A DNA stretch of 64,000 nt, taken from Myrica gale (taxonomy: Eukaryota > Streptophyta > Magnoliopsida > Fagales > Myricaceae). Positions 1 to 11,213 of the stretch are shown in pieces (position 1 is the stretch's first letter; every line of letters begins with the position of its first letter). The DNA is taken from positions 13,402,001-13,466,000 of the forward strand of contig OZ005604.1 of assembly GCA_963930655.1 (NCBI GenBank), given 5' to 3'. The notes under the pieces are model-generated. The model worked only from the letters and a program-made list of their open reading frames with translations, was not told the DNA's origin and ran no database searches. A program made the position numbers and the translations under genes.

Positions 1-20
1 AATGATTTATAATTTTAGTT

Positions 21-2706
21 TTGGTATATGTCGGAATCGAAACCGAAAACAAAAATTTCAATTTTTGCCGAAATTTTTGCCTACCCTACCGAAATGTTAG
101 AAAAATGCATGATATGATAGGTTTAGACCTAATTCCTAATATTGAAAATGATATGATTGAGAAATGTAATTTTTGTATGAAAACAAAAAGTACTAGAAAA
201 CCGTTTAAAAAAAGTGAACGAACCTCGTCTCTTTTGGAACTCATCCATAGTGATGTATGTGATTTACATAGCACACCCACTAGAGGTGGTCGAAAATATT
301 TTGTAACGTTTATAGATGCCTTTTCAAAATATTGCTATGTGTTTTTATTGCATTCAAAGGATGAAGTGTTAAAAAAATTTAAAAATATTAAAAAATGAGG
401 TTGAAAACCTATTTTATGCTAAAATCAAACGTCTCAGGTCTGACAGAGGTGGAGAATTTTATTTTCCAACATTTTGTGAATCTGTTGGTATAATACATGA
501 GACAACGAAAACATATACTCCTCAACAAAACGGAGTAGCTGAAAGAAAAAATCGGATATTGGTTGAAATGGTTAATGCAATGATGAATGTTTCAGGTCTG
601 GGTAATTCTTTTTGGGGTGAAGCTTTACTTACAGCCTGTTATATATTAAATAGAATTCCACAAAAGAACTCTAATGTGACTTCATACGACTTATGGAAGA
701 AAAGAAAACCAAATCTGAATTATTTCAAGATATGGGAATGCAGAGCAATAGTCCGATTACCTGAAACAAAAATCAAGAAATTGGGACAAAAAGTTATTGA
801 ATACATATTTCTTGGTTACGCTCAACATAGCAAAGGTTACAGGTTCTTAATTGTTGAACCAAATAGCTATGTTGATGTTAAAACAATTAGAAAATTTAGA
901 GATGTCGAATTCTTTGAAAATAAGTTCACTACAATTTCATCCTTAAACGATAAGGAGGTCAAACCTATTGATAGATCTTATGAATTTGGTGAAACTAGTC
1001 AAACTCCTGAAATAAGGAGTAAAAGAATAAGGAAAGAAAAATATTTTGGACCAGATTTCATAACGTTCTTGGTTGAAGGATCACGAGATGATGAATGTCA
1101 TCAAATGTTGATAACTCTAGGTTTAGAACTTAATCCTTTGACATTTAATGAGGCTATGAAGTCTCAGGATTCTGCTTTCTGTAAGGAAGCTATCGATGAT
1201 GAAATGGATTCATAATGGGAAATAATACTTGGAAGTTGGTAGACCTTCCACCGGGGTCTACACCAATTGGCTGTAAGTGGATTTTCTAAAAGAAAAGGAA
1301 AGTCGATGAAATTACTGACAAATTTAAGGCACGATTAATAGCCAAGGGTTTCAAGCAAAATGAAGGTCTGGATGATTTTGATACATATGCTCATGTTGCT
1401 CGAATTGCTTCTATTCGAACTTTAATTGCATTAACATCGATTTATCATTTTGAAATTCATCAAATGGATGTCAAAACTGTTTTTTTGAATGAGAAACTTG
1501 TGGAAGAGATATATATGGATCAACCTGAGGGATTTGTGCTTCCTGGACAAAAACATAAGGTATGCAAATTGGTTAGATCTTTATATGGTCTCAAACAAGC
1601 TCCTAAGCAGTGGCATGAGAAATTTGATGAGGCTGACATTGCTAATGGGTATCGGGTACATGAATCCGATAAAGTGTATTTATAGCAAGTTTCATGGGCA
1701 TCAAGGTGTTATTATTTGTTTGTATCTGGATGATATGTTAATTTTTGGAACTGATATGACGTCTGTGTTAGACACCAAAAAGTTTTTATCATCAACATTT
1801 GACATGAAAGATTTGGATGCTGCTGATATGATTCTAGGAATTAGAATTATTAGAAATACTAATTGTATCACTCTGACTTGGCCACATTATATTGAAAAAA
1901 TTCTCAAACAGTTTAATCATATGGATTGTAAACCGTTTTCAACACCTTTTGATAAAAAATGTGAAACTTTTTCCAACTACTGGAAGAGCTGTAGATCAGC
2001 TGGAGTATGCAAGAGTTATAAGGTGTTTAATGTATGTCATGACTTGTACATGTCCAGATATAGGTTTCGTTGTTGGAAAATTTAGTAGATACACCAATAA
2101 CCCTGGGCATATTCATTGGAATGTTGTACGTAGGGTTCTTCAATATTTAAAAAGAAACATGGATTATGGTATCCACTACAGTGGATATCCTTCTGTGTTA
2201 GAGGGCTTTACTGATGCTAGTTGGATCAATGAGAATGAGGATCACAAATCCACAAGTGGTTGGATATTCACACTTGGTGGTGGGGCGATCTCATGGGGAT
2301 CTAAGAAACAAAGCATCATTACAGATTTGACTATGGCATCCAAATTTGTTGCTTTGGCTTCATGTGGGAAAGAGGCTGAATGGTTACGGAATTTTATTAC
2401 TGGAAATTCATATCTGGCCTAAATCGATGGCGCCAATATCAATCCATTGTGATAGCTACATTATCTCGGGCATATAACAATGTCTATAATGGCAAATCTA
2501 GATATATTGGCCTGAGACATAGCTTCGTGAGACAATTACTCACTGGTGGAGTAATTACTATAAGCTTTGTAAGATCTTCTGAAAATCTTGCGGATCCATT
2601 GACTAAAGGACTTACAAAGGATTTGGTGTGGAAAACATCAAAAGGGATGGGGCTAAAACTAATGATCCAAAATCACTATATGATGGAAACTCAACCCAAC
2701 ACATAA
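21..2706 (+). pseudogene. copia-0: decayed Ty1/copia polyprotein (integrase, RT, RNase H)
   Basis: Remains of the pol part of a Ty1/copia retrotransposon whose gag and 5' LTR lie left of the window. In order: the integrase zinc-binding end (CNFC near 166-177), the integrase core (FIDAFSKY near 310-335, SDRGGEF near 440-457, NGVAERKNR near 530-553), the reverse transcriptase (MDVKTVFLN at 1464-1490; active-site box YLDDM near 1723-1737, where V is more usual at the second position), and RNase H (TDASW near 2211-2225; ADPLTKG near 2593-2613). Frame breaks occur near 393, 1215, 1685, 2085 and 2420, so no functional protein can be made. The order integrase before RT is diagnostic of copia. Base composition is as AT-rich as the surroundings. 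Confidence 0.92.
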
Positions 2707-3201
2707 AGTATCAAGCTCTTGGGTTCAATGAGCAAAAGAATATCCTACGGTGATGACAAGCACTTGACAGTTTTGACCATCTCCAAAAGGACAAGTGCTT
2801 GGTAACTGTAATGTAACTTGAGGTGTTGTGCTTCTAAGCACTTAATAGACTTGGAACACTTTATGTGTTCAAAGGAGTGTGTTATTACAGGACACTCAAA
2901 AGTCTACCTAAATGAGTCTCGAGGGTGGTGCCGCTCTCTGTGAGAACTCGGTTTTATCTCTAGAGCACTCATGAAAAGGATACACGACCGATGACCAATC
3001 CACGGGTCAGCTTTCTGAATCTCTTGATAGGCTTAACTCTTATGTGTGAGGTTCATTCGGATGATTACATAAGATTGATGGTTCAAAGCTTGCCTACCAT
3101 ACTTTTCTCATCAGTTTTGACGTATTTTCACTAAGTACAGGTTCAAGTCAACAAGACACCTTTATTTATGCATAAGAGTTGTTATTCTGGTAATTTGAAA
3201 A
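2707..3201 (+). other. copia-0 3' untranslated region
   Basis: This stretch lies between the end of RNase H and the 3' LTR. I see no reading frame of note. A run of G with flanking purines (3204-3211) just before the likely LTR start may be the remains of the polypurine tract. Confidence 0.5.
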
Positions 3202-3919
3202 TGTTGGGGGATGGTTAAAGTGTTTTCAAAATAATAATTATTATATTTTATATTTTGGGATTGAGAATTTATTAAAGTGTCCCCACATGGGAACTCCTAC
3301 TTTCTAGGATTGCATTTATTATTGGAGAGCTTTAGCATGTATTTGCTATAGTGCAAGACATGGAGTCTATCTAGCACGCGCGCGTGACGGGCTGTAGGGC
3401 GTTGGGAGTGCTTATCAGGATCTGAGCCGTGTATTTTTGGTCTTTTGATCGGACGGTCAGATCGTATTTTTTTCAGCTTTGATGAAAATCAAACGACGGA
3501 TTTTATTTATATTTTAAATCCATATGGTTAGTTATCTAACCATGGATCTTAAACGTATTTAAAACGTGATCACGATTTGATAAATCGTGTCCATGATATT
3601 AGCAGTTTTTAAACTGCTATAATCGTGTTGTTTGGATTTAAACCGAATAATCACCTCGTTTGGTTAAGTAACTGCCTCCATTTTAAATGTAAACTGTTTA
3701 AACTATCAAGAGGTTGAACGTACATTTTTCTCGTGAGTTGTGCTACGCATTTTGTACGAGTGGATCCCTAAAAAATACAGGCTCTATTGTGTTCATAAAC
3801 GAATTTGACTACCTTGTGCACAAACTGGAGGGGGCAAATATCGTTTAAGGAAAGCAACGTTGTTGTGCCTTTGGAGCAATTTCTTTTCCGTGTCTTTTTT
3901 TGTCTTTCTATTTTCTACA
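3202..3919 (+). repeat. copia-0 3' LTR
   Basis: Inferred from position: it follows the RNase H tail of copia-0 and ends where LINE-A sequence starts. The start is uncertain (TGTTGGGG at 3202 or TGGTTAAAG at 3212). The end is placed at the CA of ttttctaca (3919), after which the minus strand reads as LINE reverse transcriptase. The matching 5' LTR would be left of the window, so the pair cannot be compared. Confidence 0.5.
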
Positions 3920-4315
3920 TACCATATATAGGGATAGCCAAAACAACAGTCTTGATAAGCATAGAGCAAACTGCGTGTGAAACGAGCTTAGACCTCCAAC
4001 CAAATAATTTCTAGTGAACCCGGTGCTCGATATGATGGAAAGCATGGCCTTTGAAGATTGTAAAAGCAAAGGAGGACCTAAATGCTTGGAGGGAGGAGTT
4101 AGATCCTCAAAAGCAAAGAAATCACGTATAGTTCTAGTCGTGCCCCAATTTGTATTGGGCGATATAAAAATGGAGGATTTTTTAGGATTTGGCTCTTGAT
4201 CATTCCAAGAAGAGAAAAGCAATAAGCAACGACTCAAAACCTGTGCTTCAGAAACCAAGGCCAGGCCAAAGAGTAGGACGTCATCCGCACAGAGAAGATG
4301 AGAGATAGGAGGACC
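3920..4315 (-). pseudogene. LINE-A reverse transcriptase, 3' segment
   Basis: Read on the minus strand, this is the catalytic and post-catalytic part of a plant L1-like LINE reverse transcriptase. It has ISHLLCADDVLLFG (CADD replacing the usual FADD/YADD box), then a segment with NPKKSSIF and a KHLGPPLLL block typical of the region after the palm. It is cut on the right by the copia-1 LTR (4315/4316) and on the left by the copia-0 LTR (3919/3920). The N-terminal side of the same LINE resumes at 12543: SRDG before the break is followed by PPISHLL after it. Stops and frameshifts make it inactive. Confidence 0.88.
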
Positions 4316-5205
4316 TTTTGGAATCGCGAGATTGGCGCAGCGGAAGACAGGATCGTTGAAATCAGAGAAGCCCAAGCATTCTGCCTCCTTCAGATCCATG
4401 AACAAAGGTTTGAGAGAGAGAGAGAATCTAGAGAGAGAAACTCTCTTTCGTGAATTTCGTTTGAATGAAAATTCTCACTTCTCAACTGATTTCTGAGCTA
4501 TTTATAATGGCTGGCTCAAAACTCAACTGTGCTATAGCGTGGGATACAGACATAATGAATATACTGCCTCATCAAGAGACTGGTGGATTCCATATTGAGC
4601 AATTATACAAATTCACTTATTATGCACAAGACCAACCTTATCTGGATTATTTGATCTGCGAAGATCATCACCAAATGACTCAGTCAAAGCACATGCACAC
4701 AACAAGCAAACCTGCACAACTCTCTCAGGTCTAAGGACAACATAAGCTAATTGTGCTGAATATCTTTCTCTACATCAGTGATCATTTTCAAAAGGTATTC
4801 ATAGTTGATCCGGTTCAGTGCATTTACTCTTACATTGCACCCACTCGTCTGCTTAAGGTCACCACCTCAATGACGGAGTCCATCATTCTATCTTATTGAG
4901 GCCCAACGAGTGTAGACCTATTTTGTACATAATTATGTATCTTGGTCTAGAACAAAGTTAGTCAACAAGGATTCGAAAAGTCATACTCCCCACTTCCGAT
5001 TCATTAATCATTAGCCTGACTTTTCTACAATATTGCTCAACAATATGATATCTAATGTCATTATAAATATGACATCTTATGTCATTGCAAATATGACATC
5101 CTATGTCATTGCATGTACCCAAAATAATATACAAGTGATTAATCAATAATAATAATTATCTCATAATTATGCAAAATGATTGGTTTTGAGGGCATACATC
5201 TAACA
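4316..5205 (-). repeat. copia-1 3' LTR (890 bp)
   Basis: Terminal repeat of the minus-strand copia-1 element. On the minus strand it starts TGTTAGATGTATGCCC at 5205, directly after a polypurine tract. It matches 11214-12537 closely but lacks a block of about 435 bp (11447-11881) present in the right copy; the deletion point is near 4541-4546. The outer flank ggacc (4311-4315) pairs with agacc (12538-12542) as a 5-bp target duplication with one mismatch. Confidence 0.85.
4497..4508 (-). promoter_or_regulatory. TATA box in copia-1 3' LTR
   Basis: The minus strand reads TTATAAATAGC, a good plant TATA box, and the same motif is conserved in the other LTR at 11407-11418. It probably marked the retrotransposon promoter. 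Whether it still works is unknown. Confidence 0.55.
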
Positions 5206-5218
5206 ATCTCCCACTTGC
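5206..5218 (-). other. copia-1 polypurine tract
   Basis: On the minus strand CAAGTGGGAGAT lies directly before the LTR start TGTTAG. This is the usual plus-strand priming site of copia elements and it fixes the LTR boundary at 5205. Confidence 0.8.
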
Positions 5219-5345
5219 ACGCATACCAATCGGACATGTACTTGATACCCATAGACTCTAAATGTTTCTCAAACACTCTCTGAGTCAACGGTTTAGTGAA
5301 CGGGTCTGCGATGTTCTCAGCTGATGCTATTTTAGTCATCACTTC
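5219..5345 (-). pseudogene. copia-1 RNase H, C-terminal tail
   Basis: The minus strand encodes KIASAENIADPFTKPLT and the following FEKHLESMG block, the conserved C-terminal end of copia RNase H. It is separated from the rest of the RNase H domain (from 6609) by a solo LTR at 5346-6608. Confidence 0.88.
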
Positions 5346-6608
5346 TGTTGGCTTTTGTGCACAATCGAGATTTTGATGATTCCAATAAATGGATTAAGTT
5401 ACAAAATGGACATCTTCAAAGACAAAGACAACTTGACGAAAAGAGTCCAACCTTGAAGAAAGAAGAACAAGAAGATGCAAGGAGCTTAAAGTGAAGATTC
5501 AAGACCTTAGGGTATAATCCTTGTAACTCTTTATTTAACATTTGACAAGGATTTGAATCACGCACTTTCATATCTTTCAAAACATGCATAAACCATTTTA
5601 AGTTTTGTTTGAAAGATTAAAATGTTTTTTATAGGTTTCAAAACATCCAAATCAAATCTTTAAACCTTCATATACTTATGGGAAGTATGTCTTCGAAATT
5701 GGGTGTTTAAAAGTGGTCAAAAACCTTGTTTTTAAAAGAACCGGATCTTGCTTAAGTTGAGGTGGTCGACCGGTACTTCGATCGCCTCATGTAACGGTCG
5801 ACCGGTTGCTTTTATAAAAGAGTCGTTGAGCTTCTGACAATATGATCGTTGGAGTAACGGTAACTTGAAGCGGTCGATCGGTTCATGTAGCGGTCGACTG
5901 GCTCGTTTTAGCAAAAACTCTCAACGGCTATTTTTCATATATGGCCTATAAATACACCTTCATTTCGTCTAAAATGATAACCCAACGACCACATATCATT
6001 TCTACTACTTTAGAAATATTCTAAACCTTCCTATTCTATATTTCTCATAGCATTCACACAAAACACACTTTCATATCCTTGTCTTTGAGTGAATAAAGAG
6101 ATAGAGCTTTCCATTTTTATATCAACTCTTTAAGAGAGTCTTGTTCCTCAATCTACCTATCAAAAGAGGTATTTCCTTTAGTGAGGTTGTTCACTAAAGA
6201 AGAAGCTTTGAGAGTGTATATCTCAAGCTTGGTGAGGTTGTGAGTGGTGAGCCACAAAACCACTTGGGTGGGTTTGAGTGTTGAGCCTGAGAGAAAACAC
6301 TTGTACGGTTCACTAGCACCCGGAAGCTAGTGTGTAAAGCTATTGGAGAATAGTAGAAAACCTCAAGGCTCGGTGAAGGAGCTTGAGGGGTGGATTTAGG
6401 CGGGTTTGCAGAACCACCTAAAAATAATGTGTTTGCTTCTCTTATCCCTACTCCTTACTTTAGCATTTATTTACAGTTCCGCATATTATATATTTGTGCT
6501 AAAGTAGTATTTACTTGCGAACACAACTTTGGGGGTTTTAACCGAAAAGTTTAGAAAATCAATTCACCCCCCTCTTGGGTTGCCTTAATCCTGAAACTAG
6601 GACTCTCA
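5346..6608 (+). mobile_element. Solo LTR (1263 bp) inserted in copia-1 RNase H
   Basis: It starts TGTTGGC and ends ACTCTCA and is flanked by acttc (5341-5345) and actac (6609-6613), a 5-bp target duplication with one mismatch. The copia-1 RNase H frame is broken exactly here and resumes on the other side. It carries four near-palindromes centred on TCGA (5764, 5795, 5871, 5891) and ends with a CACCCCCCTCTTGGG block. The 3' halves of related LTRs lie at 28389-29754 and 29880-30443. No internal coding sequence remains, so it probably arose by LTR-LTR recombination. Its superfamily is judged copia from the primer-binding site of the 29.7-kb relative. Confidence 0.82.
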
Positions 6609-8065
6609 ACTACATCACCCCGATTCACAATGTCTCAAATAAGATGAAATTTTCTTTCTATATGTTTTGTCCTTTGATGAGCCCTAGGTTCCACCGCCTG
6701 TGCTATAGCATCATTGTTGTCACAATAAATGGTGATCGGAGACTCGATCGAAGGGACAACCTCAAGCTCTTGTATAAATATACGTATCCACACAGCTTCC
6801 TTTGCAAATTCGCTGGCAGTAACATATTCTGCCTCAGTGGCGGAGTCAGCAGTGGTGTTCTGCTTGAAACATCTCTAACTAACTGCTCTTTTACCCAATG
6901 TAAACACAAATCCAGATGTAGATCTTCTATCATCAATATCTGATTGAAAATCTGAATCTGTGTATCTCTGGACAATTAGCATATCCTCTCCACCATACAC
7001 CACACTAGAAAATAGTGTTTGGTCCTTCTCAAGTATTTGAGAATATGCTTAACCGTTGTCCTGTGCTCAGGGCCTGGGTCTGACTGATATCTACTTACAA
7101 CACTAACTGCATGATTGATATCTGACCTTGTATAGAGCATAGCATACATGAGGCTTCCTACAGCTGAATAATAAGGAAACTTTCTCATCTTATCTCTCTC
7201 TTCTTGTGTCTTAGGAGACATCGTCTTAGAGAGATGAATATTATGCCTAAAGGGCAAGAACCCTTTCTTGGCATCCTGCAAGCTGTACCGCGCCAATATC
7301 TTGTCAATGTAGTGGGCTTTTGAAAGTCCTAAAAACCTCTTTTCTCGGTTTCTAAACACTTTGATCCTGAGAATGTATGATGCTTCCCCGAGGTCTTTTA
7401 TTGAAAAATGGTTCGCTAACCATACTTTAACTGATGACATTGCACCGATGTCATTCCCCATGAGTATAATATCATCAACATATAGAATAAGGAACATTAC
7501 TGAACCCACTAATCCTTTTGTAAACACAAGATTCATCTATGTTTTGTGAGAAACCAAACGATTTGATCATCTCATCAAAATGGATGTTCCAGCAACGTGA
7601 TGCCTGTTTTAGTTCATAAATTGACTTGTTCAGTTTGCACAATTTAGATTCTTTTCCAGGAGAAAGGAAACCTTTAGCTTGTTCCATATAAATCTCCTCT
7701 TGGATGTACCCATTCAGAAATGTGGTTTTCACATCCATCTGCCAGATCTCATAATCATAATGAGCAGCGATTGACAACAGGATTCTAAGGGACTTCATCA
7801 TAGCTACTGCTGAAAAAGTTTCCTCATAGTCAATACCATGTTTTTTAGTATAACCTTTCGCAACCAGTCTAGCTTTGAAGGTCTCTACCTCTCCACTAGG
7901 TCCTCATTTTCTTTTGAATACCCATTTACAACCTATAGGCTTTATACCTTCTGGTTGATCAATAAGGGTCCAGACCTCTTTAAACTTTTCAAATGATTCA
8001 GACTTGTGTCTCATCAGGCATAGATAACCATACCTGGAATAATCATCAATGAATGTGATGAAGTA
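6609..8065 (-). pseudogene. copia-1 reverse transcriptase and RNase H (plus integrase stub)
   Basis: The minus strand shows an integrase stub (IDDYSRYGYL, near 8015-8045), then directly the start of reverse transcriptase ([17 protein letters not shown] near 7930-7975, MDVKTTFLNGY near 7705-7740, YVDDIIL near 7462-7482), then RNase H (TEAEYV and CDNNDAIAQ between 6700 and 6850). The rest of the integrase core, about 300 codons when compared with copia-2, is missing. Frameshifts occur near 7500, 6980 and 6850. The catalytic YVDDI box is intact, but the element cannot encode a working polyprotein. Confidence 0.9.
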
Positions 8066-9614
8066 TTAGAACCCTCCTCGGGCTATGTGGTTAAAAGGAC
8101 CACATACATTAGTATGAACTAACTCTAACAACTCTGTGGCTTTATTTCCTTTTCCTCTAAAAGGATTCTTGGTCATCTTTCCTTGCCAGCAAGGCTCGCA
8201 AATTGGGTATGGCTCAACCTTCACAAGGTCTAACGACCCATCCCTTACTAATATGTTGATCCTATCAATATTAGCATGACCAGGTCTTAGAAGCCACAAG
8301 TAAGTGGGATTGACATCTCTCTTCCTTTTGAGAGTTTTCACACTGGTATCTGCATCATTCTCTATATTATTCACAGAGTCTACAACATTTTCCAAAATAT
8401 AAAGATCATCTATCATAGTACCAGAAGCAATAAACTGATTGTGAAACTTAATAACAAGTGTAGTATTAAAGAGAACAGAATATCCAGATATTCCAAGTCT
8501 TGAAATAAAAATTAAGTTTCTACGACATTCTGGTACGTATAGACAATCCTTCAAAAGTAAAACTTTATTCCGTTGTAGACTTAAGTGAAAAGTTCCTATG
8601 GCAGTCGCTGCAACACTTGCAGTCATCCCCATCTTTAGGATGACTTCCCCTTCCTCTAGTCTCCGGGTTTTTTTAAACCCCTGCAACATATTGTAGAAAT
8701 GAGACGTTGTGCCTGAATCGACGCACCATGAATTTAATGGACAATCTACTAAATTCATTTCAATGACAAGCATAACTTCAGAAGGCTTCTTTTGCTTCAA
8801 AGAAGAAAGATACATGCGACAATTCCTTTTCCAATGACCTGGTTTGCCGCAGTGGAAACAATTTCCCTTAGTCTTCTTATCCGACTTGCTCTTGTCCTCC
8901 TTCTTTGCCTTTGAGCTAGGCTGAGACCTCTTATTCTTCTTAAATTTCTTCCCTTTGGGGTTGAATCCCGAGGGAGAACTGACTTTTGGCTTGTCCATTA
9001 TCATCAGAGAACCTTTCTCCTTTTTGATAAGTTCTTCAGCTGCTTGCAACATATTGAGTAGCTCGGACAAAGTCACTGTCATCTTGTTCATATTATAGTT
9101 TAATATGAACTGGTTGAACGACTCTGACAAAGATGCCAATATCGCTCCAATCTTGGTCTCGCCATCCATTTCTGCACCTAGTGTCTCCAGTTCTGTGATG
9201 AAAGATATCATCTTCAGGAAATGTTCCCGAACTAGAGCACCTTCCAACATTTTGGTAGTCATCAGCAATTTCATAACTTGCTGGTGTGCCAAACGACTTT
9301 GCTTTCCGAATAGCTCTTGGAGATATCCCAATCTCTTTAGCTGTCGCTATGCCCTCACATTGCTTTTGCAGTAAGTTAGACATAGACGCCAACATATAAC
9401 AATGAGCTAATTCGTCTGCCGCATTCCGCTTCTCAAAAGCAACTCTTTGTTCTTAAGTAGCATTGGCTAAGGCAAGCTGAAGAATCTCCTCTCTAAGGAC
9501 ATGATCAATTTTATCCACAGTGAGTACTATCATAAGATTTCTCTTCCAATCAAGGAAGTTTGGCCCAGTCAGTTTGTTATCATCTAGAATTCTAAATATT
9601 GGGTTAGGTATCAT
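8066..9614 (-). pseudogene. copia-1 gag, protease and integrase N-terminus
   Basis: The start is taken at the ATG ending at 9614 (MIPNPIFRILDDNKLTG), which lines up with the copia-2 gag; another ATG in frame lies at 9644. The gag has the WKRNLMIVL block and a CCHC zinc knuckle (CFHCGKPGHWKRNC, near 8818-8860). The aspartic protease motif is DSGTTSH (near 8700-8725), where DTG is also common. The integrase zinc finger ends with CEPCWQGKM. A stop at 9453 and a frame change near 9300 break the gag; from about 9300 to 8066 it is one open frame. Confidence 0.9.
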
Positions 9615-11098
9615 GAATCTGTAAATATAAGAAAGAAAATTCACAAGTATATTAACAATCCATTAGCATAGGGATTTTAATAGCTAATTGTACCTCCCAC
9701 TGAATCACAGCAATCAAATGAAAATGCAGAATATAACATTTATATTCAGTGTTTGCAGTGGGTATCAAGAACTTTCAACTTATGTGCACATAATCCTATT
9801 TTAGTAATCATGGCACAATTTATGAAAGCAAGTAGCATCTACTTATCATGATCACATAACATGTTGTTTATCATACATATACAAATTTCATGATTCTTGA
9901 TATTTCTTTTTGGCCACCAATATAAACATCATTTTCACTATTTTAGTGGACGCGTTTATCTCGTTAAGTGCAACCATCGTCTAAATGATATGTAATTTTG
10001 TAATAGGTCGGCATTGCTATTTTAATCAACACTTCCCACCACTCATAAACTCACTTATCTTCTTAAGAAATATCCAGGACAAATTATAAAATCAACAATT
10101 GGCCAGTGACTATTTTAGTTTGAACCAATCATCAATCAAACAAAATTCCCAAATACCAACAATGGAAGGCCATGTGATTTAATTTTTCTTGTAAAATAAT
10201 CTCATTTAACACTTATATTAAACTTTTGAAAAATAAGATTTTTTTTTTTAAAGTCAACCGGTCAAACCGGGTTGACCCGCTGACCCACTGATCCGGGTCC
10301 AACCCGGTCGATGGTGGGTATCGGTCCGGGTCATAACCGGACCAGATCCGGGTTGTGGTCCGAGTCTAACCCGGACCTGTGTTGGGTTGTGGGCCCGGGT
10401 CCAACCTGAGGCCCAAGACCAACATGGGCTGCCATGGCCCGGATCACATTCGGCCATGGGCTGGCCCAACAGGGCCCGACCCGAGCCTCTGTCCCTCTCC
10501 CCATTCCTTTTTTTTAAGGACCCAGCGGCGCTGCCAGCTGTGGCTGGCCGGGCCCCACCACCCTCAAGCCGGTGAGACGTCGGCCAACCTTTGGCCGGGC
10601 ACCTCACGGCTCGAGATGACCGTGGGAGGCAGTGGGGAGGTCGAATGGCCTTAACCCATTCCAACCCGCGTACCTCTCTCGGGGTACACCATGGCAGCGG
10701 CCACCGCTGGCCGCCAGGCTAAGCGGTGCCGCTTCTGGCTTCGCCTGGGACCACCAATCGTGGTCCCCGGCCAGCTAAGCCACTGGTGGTGGTCGGAGCA
10801 GAGAGCAAAAACTCTCTTTCTCTCCATGCGATTTTTCTCATCGGGCATATAGGATTTTATCAACAAAACACAAAAATAACAGCCCGAATCCATCTCTTTC
10901 TCAAAGAAATCACAAAAGGAAAACAAGATCTAACATATATGTAATAGATCTCAACAAAACGCCAAAGAGAAAACACACGGGCAAGACTTTTACGAAGAAA
11001 ACATTTTCTCCCTTTCCAAAAACAAAGTGATACGCCCGAGTGCTTCTTCTTTTTTCGTGGATCCCACTAGCAAAGCCAAACACAAGCTTCACACCTAC
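9615..11098 (-). other. copia-1 leader with GC-rich block
   Basis: Between gag and the 5' LTR of copia-1 there is no convincing gene. Positions 9615-10240 are AT-rich. Positions 10250-10930 are strikingly GC-rich and full of short ggtc/gacc/ccgg repeats, such as cgggttgacccgctgaccca near 10268. Reading frames in that block arise from the composition and show no domain. I could not find a clear initiator-tRNA primer-binding site next to the LTR, which fits the disturbed structure at 11099-11213. Confidence 0.6.
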
Positions 11099-11213
11099 CA
11101 TTCCAAGAAGAGAAAAGCTATATGCAATGACTCAGAACCTCTGCTCTAGAAACCGAGACCAGGCCAAAGAGTAAGACGTCATCCGCACAGAGAAGACGAG
11201 AGATGGGTTGACC
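11099..11213 (-). pseudogene. Second copy of a LINE-A RT segment inside copia-1
   Basis: This 115-bp stretch is about 85% identical by eye to 4200-4315, the LINE flank outside the left LTR, and encodes the same ISRLLCADDVLLFG box on the minus strand. It lies just internal to the right LTR, where leader sequence and a primer-binding site would be expected. Homology stops sharply at cattccaagaagag (11099). See the matching finding. Confidence 0.75.

Noticed and set aside
10254..10926. Long GC-rich frames in both directions
   Set aside because: They consist of P/G/R-rich sequence from ggtc/gacc/ccgg repeats in the copia-1 leader; no domain and no start context.
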